A stretch of DNA of 33,390 nt from Bacteroidaceae bacterium (lineage in GTDB: Bacteria; Bacteroidota; Bacteroidia; Bacteroidales; Bacteroidaceae). Shown piece by piece: positions 33,101 to 33,390 of this stretch. The DNA lies in contig JAEEHP010000208.1 in NCBI GenBank assembly GCA_016280855.1, positions 1 through 33,390 on the forward strand. Reading direction: 5' to 3'. The position numbers were made by a program, and so were the translations under genes. The notes under the pieces were generated by a model, which worked only from the letters and a program-made list of their open reading frames with translations, had not been told where the DNA came from and made no database searches. Every line of letters starts with the position of its first letter. Positions within the stretch are counted from its first letter, which is position 1.

Positions 33101-33390
33101 AGAACGCCGATGGCTTCACGCTGCGCGAGATGGGTACGGACTACAACTGCATCAACCAAAATGGTGGCAACACTGGTCCTCTCCAGTTCTGGAACTCAGG
33201 TGGAGCCCTCACCGACGACGGATCCACCTTCCGCGTGGCACCTGTGCCTACGGTTAAGACATTCGCCATCAACGTTGATCGTGAAGTAGGCATGGGCTAC
33301 ACTCCGACCATCGCTACCGTCGCTGCCGACGACTTAGAGGCTGCTAAGCAGTTCCTCGGCGTTAGCGAGCTGACGACCGACATGCTCGAC
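27184..33390 (+). CDS. Giant modular secreted protein (3' end outside the window)
   Basis: The frame is open from the ATG at 27184 to the right edge: 2069 codons without a stop. It has a signal peptide (MKKAFLFLLGLIAFIGVQA). Modules repeat inside it. Type A (FFIYNVETGYWLQ; YYFYNLGTGMWLS) lies at about 27277-27650 and 28654-29045. Type B, a carbohydrate-binding-like jelly roll (GLPDGVYRFYVSGFYRDG; GLLPGLYEVSVQGFWREG), is at 27700-28260 and 29092-29660. A helical FIVAR-like linker is at about 28282-28470. Type C (FTE-x-x-G-x-KYY-x-T ... RNDWEAQV) is at 29719-30123 and 31519-31932. An F5/8-like module is at 30265-30660. Type D (EPYYPTADKDL; EPYYPKADKDL) is at 31033-31450 and 32869-33240. Such proteins are typical surface adhesins or glycan binders; no catalytic domain was seen in this part. 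A C-terminal sorting tail may follow. Confidence 0.85.
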   Translation, partial: MKKAFLFLLGLIAFIGVQAQTSPYTGSEAAAGNFFIYNVETGYWLQNNNRVNDWNSQVQVDVQGFDWELIAQDGGTWQLNPKFANNHSLNSGDANGYLDTGQPVSAWTLTPVDGVSNGYTIESNGTKLGVNYDSKLLTKDGSGATTWQLVTAEERLAKLVEQAPNVTADAPIDITWMIPGANINVADERFDQLVITWPDNASAKLPTNQGNSPGNCVREIWNNSGAYDLGYTLTGLPDGVYRFYVSGFYRDGSTGDLGGKIENNSIEIRSFIYINDKTQPMMSVLQRKSSGNGCNVQAGPYYVPDNLGDARTACSAGYYANPAIKVVLNDGTIKLGVKAETGVGGDWMVLDYFKLVYYGPEDLSQSLAVLQSAIEQAEAFDASVTSTAMATALSTAIAEAKDKLESTDGDVIEAAAEDLLAVLKKAQALDLTVLKGTIALAQQEGIDVSAAEDILDNGMDDGVAAAALEALRTARKIKALGGAPDIYTGEVPTADTEYYFYNLGTGMWLSAGSDWNTHAAVDQAGWLFKLNESGAGFSITCSMGSFNNSPYVDTGANTVYTFQAVDGQDGVYNILEGSDLLGYNPQGKTDGKKYWNSVSNVAGADPADANYQWKLVTKAQRDDLVAKATKDAPVDATYLINNPSLLRKPGYDMWDKVVDAGDGNSGARVSSQDDNNGDRAADFGYEYWNNNSFKFSQKVEGLLPGLYEVSVQGFWREGDGGNQANLINGLNQKAYLFANDAQELLPNIASCPDFVPGVASQASDKGYFPNWPREAFEYFETGAYLTKVKVVVGEDGILTIGVGVDDKAAWGDWVVFDNFRLAYLGNDEDEVSYERALAAIEDGQGYRVFTEFGGTKYYLTPEGYLADNAQKAGTFTFKKVAGDEYPYGFQLLDAYFTNPPTGGNPVLNNGHIATDANSKRNTWEAQVFFLNAEGKYAVRATNAAGGESSWALNAKTFWTVNDGPVAEYSYDKNYLWQIEENVDNRPELLAQIKPITDTWGGKMQKIGGLVTDASQFSANSIANESIGLAGLSDGDYNTYFHSKWGDSGVTEAHYLQAELPDAADKFYFYFVKRDPVNNGNVNNRPTDILISGSNDGTNFTEITEISEGMPTAVPPIDYMSGLISANEAYKYIRFTVLDTNNHATDNNGNKFFTFSEFYILPSDELFDEAASLMFANYTDIPLEGTDNLVDRVNAVNEKLNGFFKDVDLNLVFNDQVIATTSASILIGNDAPAVPGSFYTNDEVKAAYNGLVFFKRDVDKITDETTAVNYTAESAISESFEYAKWFNMNIRGNYWVAMDAEEPYYPTADKDLEAEASQWAFGAVEGQPNQIIIWNRAAGADKSLHNTGEADGNGKPLVAMREGQVAWDFAINGDGFVIHQVGTGENEWVNQNGGTTGPFSIWNSASAKGDGGSVLRISFVEEIVEDDSPEAAYERALAAIEDGKDYRIFTEINGEKYYVTEGGLLSAIVDDGGIFTFTKVTGGTYKEYGFKIDSGTKRFTNPPLANNVANLNPGTFANSTNNRNDWEAQVLFLTGGKYAIRSCNVPDGTSSWNDAGRTYWTFAVEDVKPQYTYDPTYVWQLEGPLSIINVAYQLYEADGETTVGNPVTKKQEANSTVQIPSSVNGLDYNGGWTPYAYYDYTTEGTIADADCTIKVIRTPANGVVHALTDLSNNKSYAIRCDRGALLTDGETIASTSHAQLHAAAPGDFAIISYDGNYYLYSVADQKFVQNTGALSEMPTNGVFDAIQMGAQTDPYFLFTFKIDDATTYGLNTNGTGALNGCVINTWVTPDQGDQYYMIETAEFDPTAALAALDAYFNPTHFVTYVVKDAEGNTLFTSDAVPAIAGSTITTLPAEYQRAFTTYNEVEVPITEEQTTVEFTATSTFPFELSASFDEATWYNMTIRSNYYVAKDETEPYYPKADKDLYAPESEWAFTGDVYSGIVVLNKAAGEGWTLTKDGSNVVMREGTYAWTIGKNADGFTLREMGTDYNCINQNGGNTGPLQFWNSGGALTDDGSTFRVAPVPTVKTFAINVDREVGMGYTPTIATVAADDLEAAKQFLGVSELTTDMLD

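Overview
The window looks like a chromosomal segment of a Bacteroidales bacterium, probably Prevotella or a close relative. The basis is the cydAB operon led by a DUF4492 gene, -7 boxes of the Bacteroidetes form TAnnTTTG, almost no Shine-Dalgarno sequences, many DUF4493 and PCMD lipoproteins, type IX-secretion-like C-terminal tails, and intergenic tandem 'word' repeats. No rRNA, tRNA, CRISPR array, transposase or integrase was found.

Region 1 (1-1252) has no convincing gene. It holds a candidate small transcript at the left edge and a roughly 530-bp element bounded by two imperfect inverted arms of about 115 bp (425-538 and 841-952), resembling a MITE-like non-autonomous element. Region 2 (1253-5613, minus strand) is a respiratory operon read as DUF4492 small membrane protein, cydA, cydB and a vanW-family gene. 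It starts from a -7 box at 5605-5613 and has a leader of about 240 nt full of repeats. cydB carries an in-frame 39-nt insertion that looks like one of the intergenic word repeats.

Region 3 (5752-12123, plus strand) encodes a PCMD lipoprotein, an outer-membrane beta-barrel, a 1150-residue secreted protein (two PCMD-type modules, three calycin-like modules, sorting tail) and a periplasmic cyclophilin. Region 4 (12275-24976, plus strand) is a tightly packed cluster of ten genes: three DUF4493 lipoproteins (the third fused to a PCMD domain), a beta-barrel protein, a PCMD lipoprotein, four more DUF4493 lipoproteins and a secreted protein with a sorting tail. All seven DUF4493 proteins have a lipobox cysteine and, 28-36 residues later, a Thr-Arg dipeptide just before the first predicted beta-strand. 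That is the layout of type V (FimA/Mfa1) prepilins, which are exported as lipoproteins and trimmed after an arginine. I infer that the cluster may build a multi-subunit surface fibre or coat; this is the most interesting system in the window.

Region 5 (24999-26557) is a single alkaline phosphatase gene with its own -7 box and a strong terminator. Region 6 (27184 to the right edge) is the first 2069 codons of a giant secreted protein built from repeated modules, and it runs off the window.
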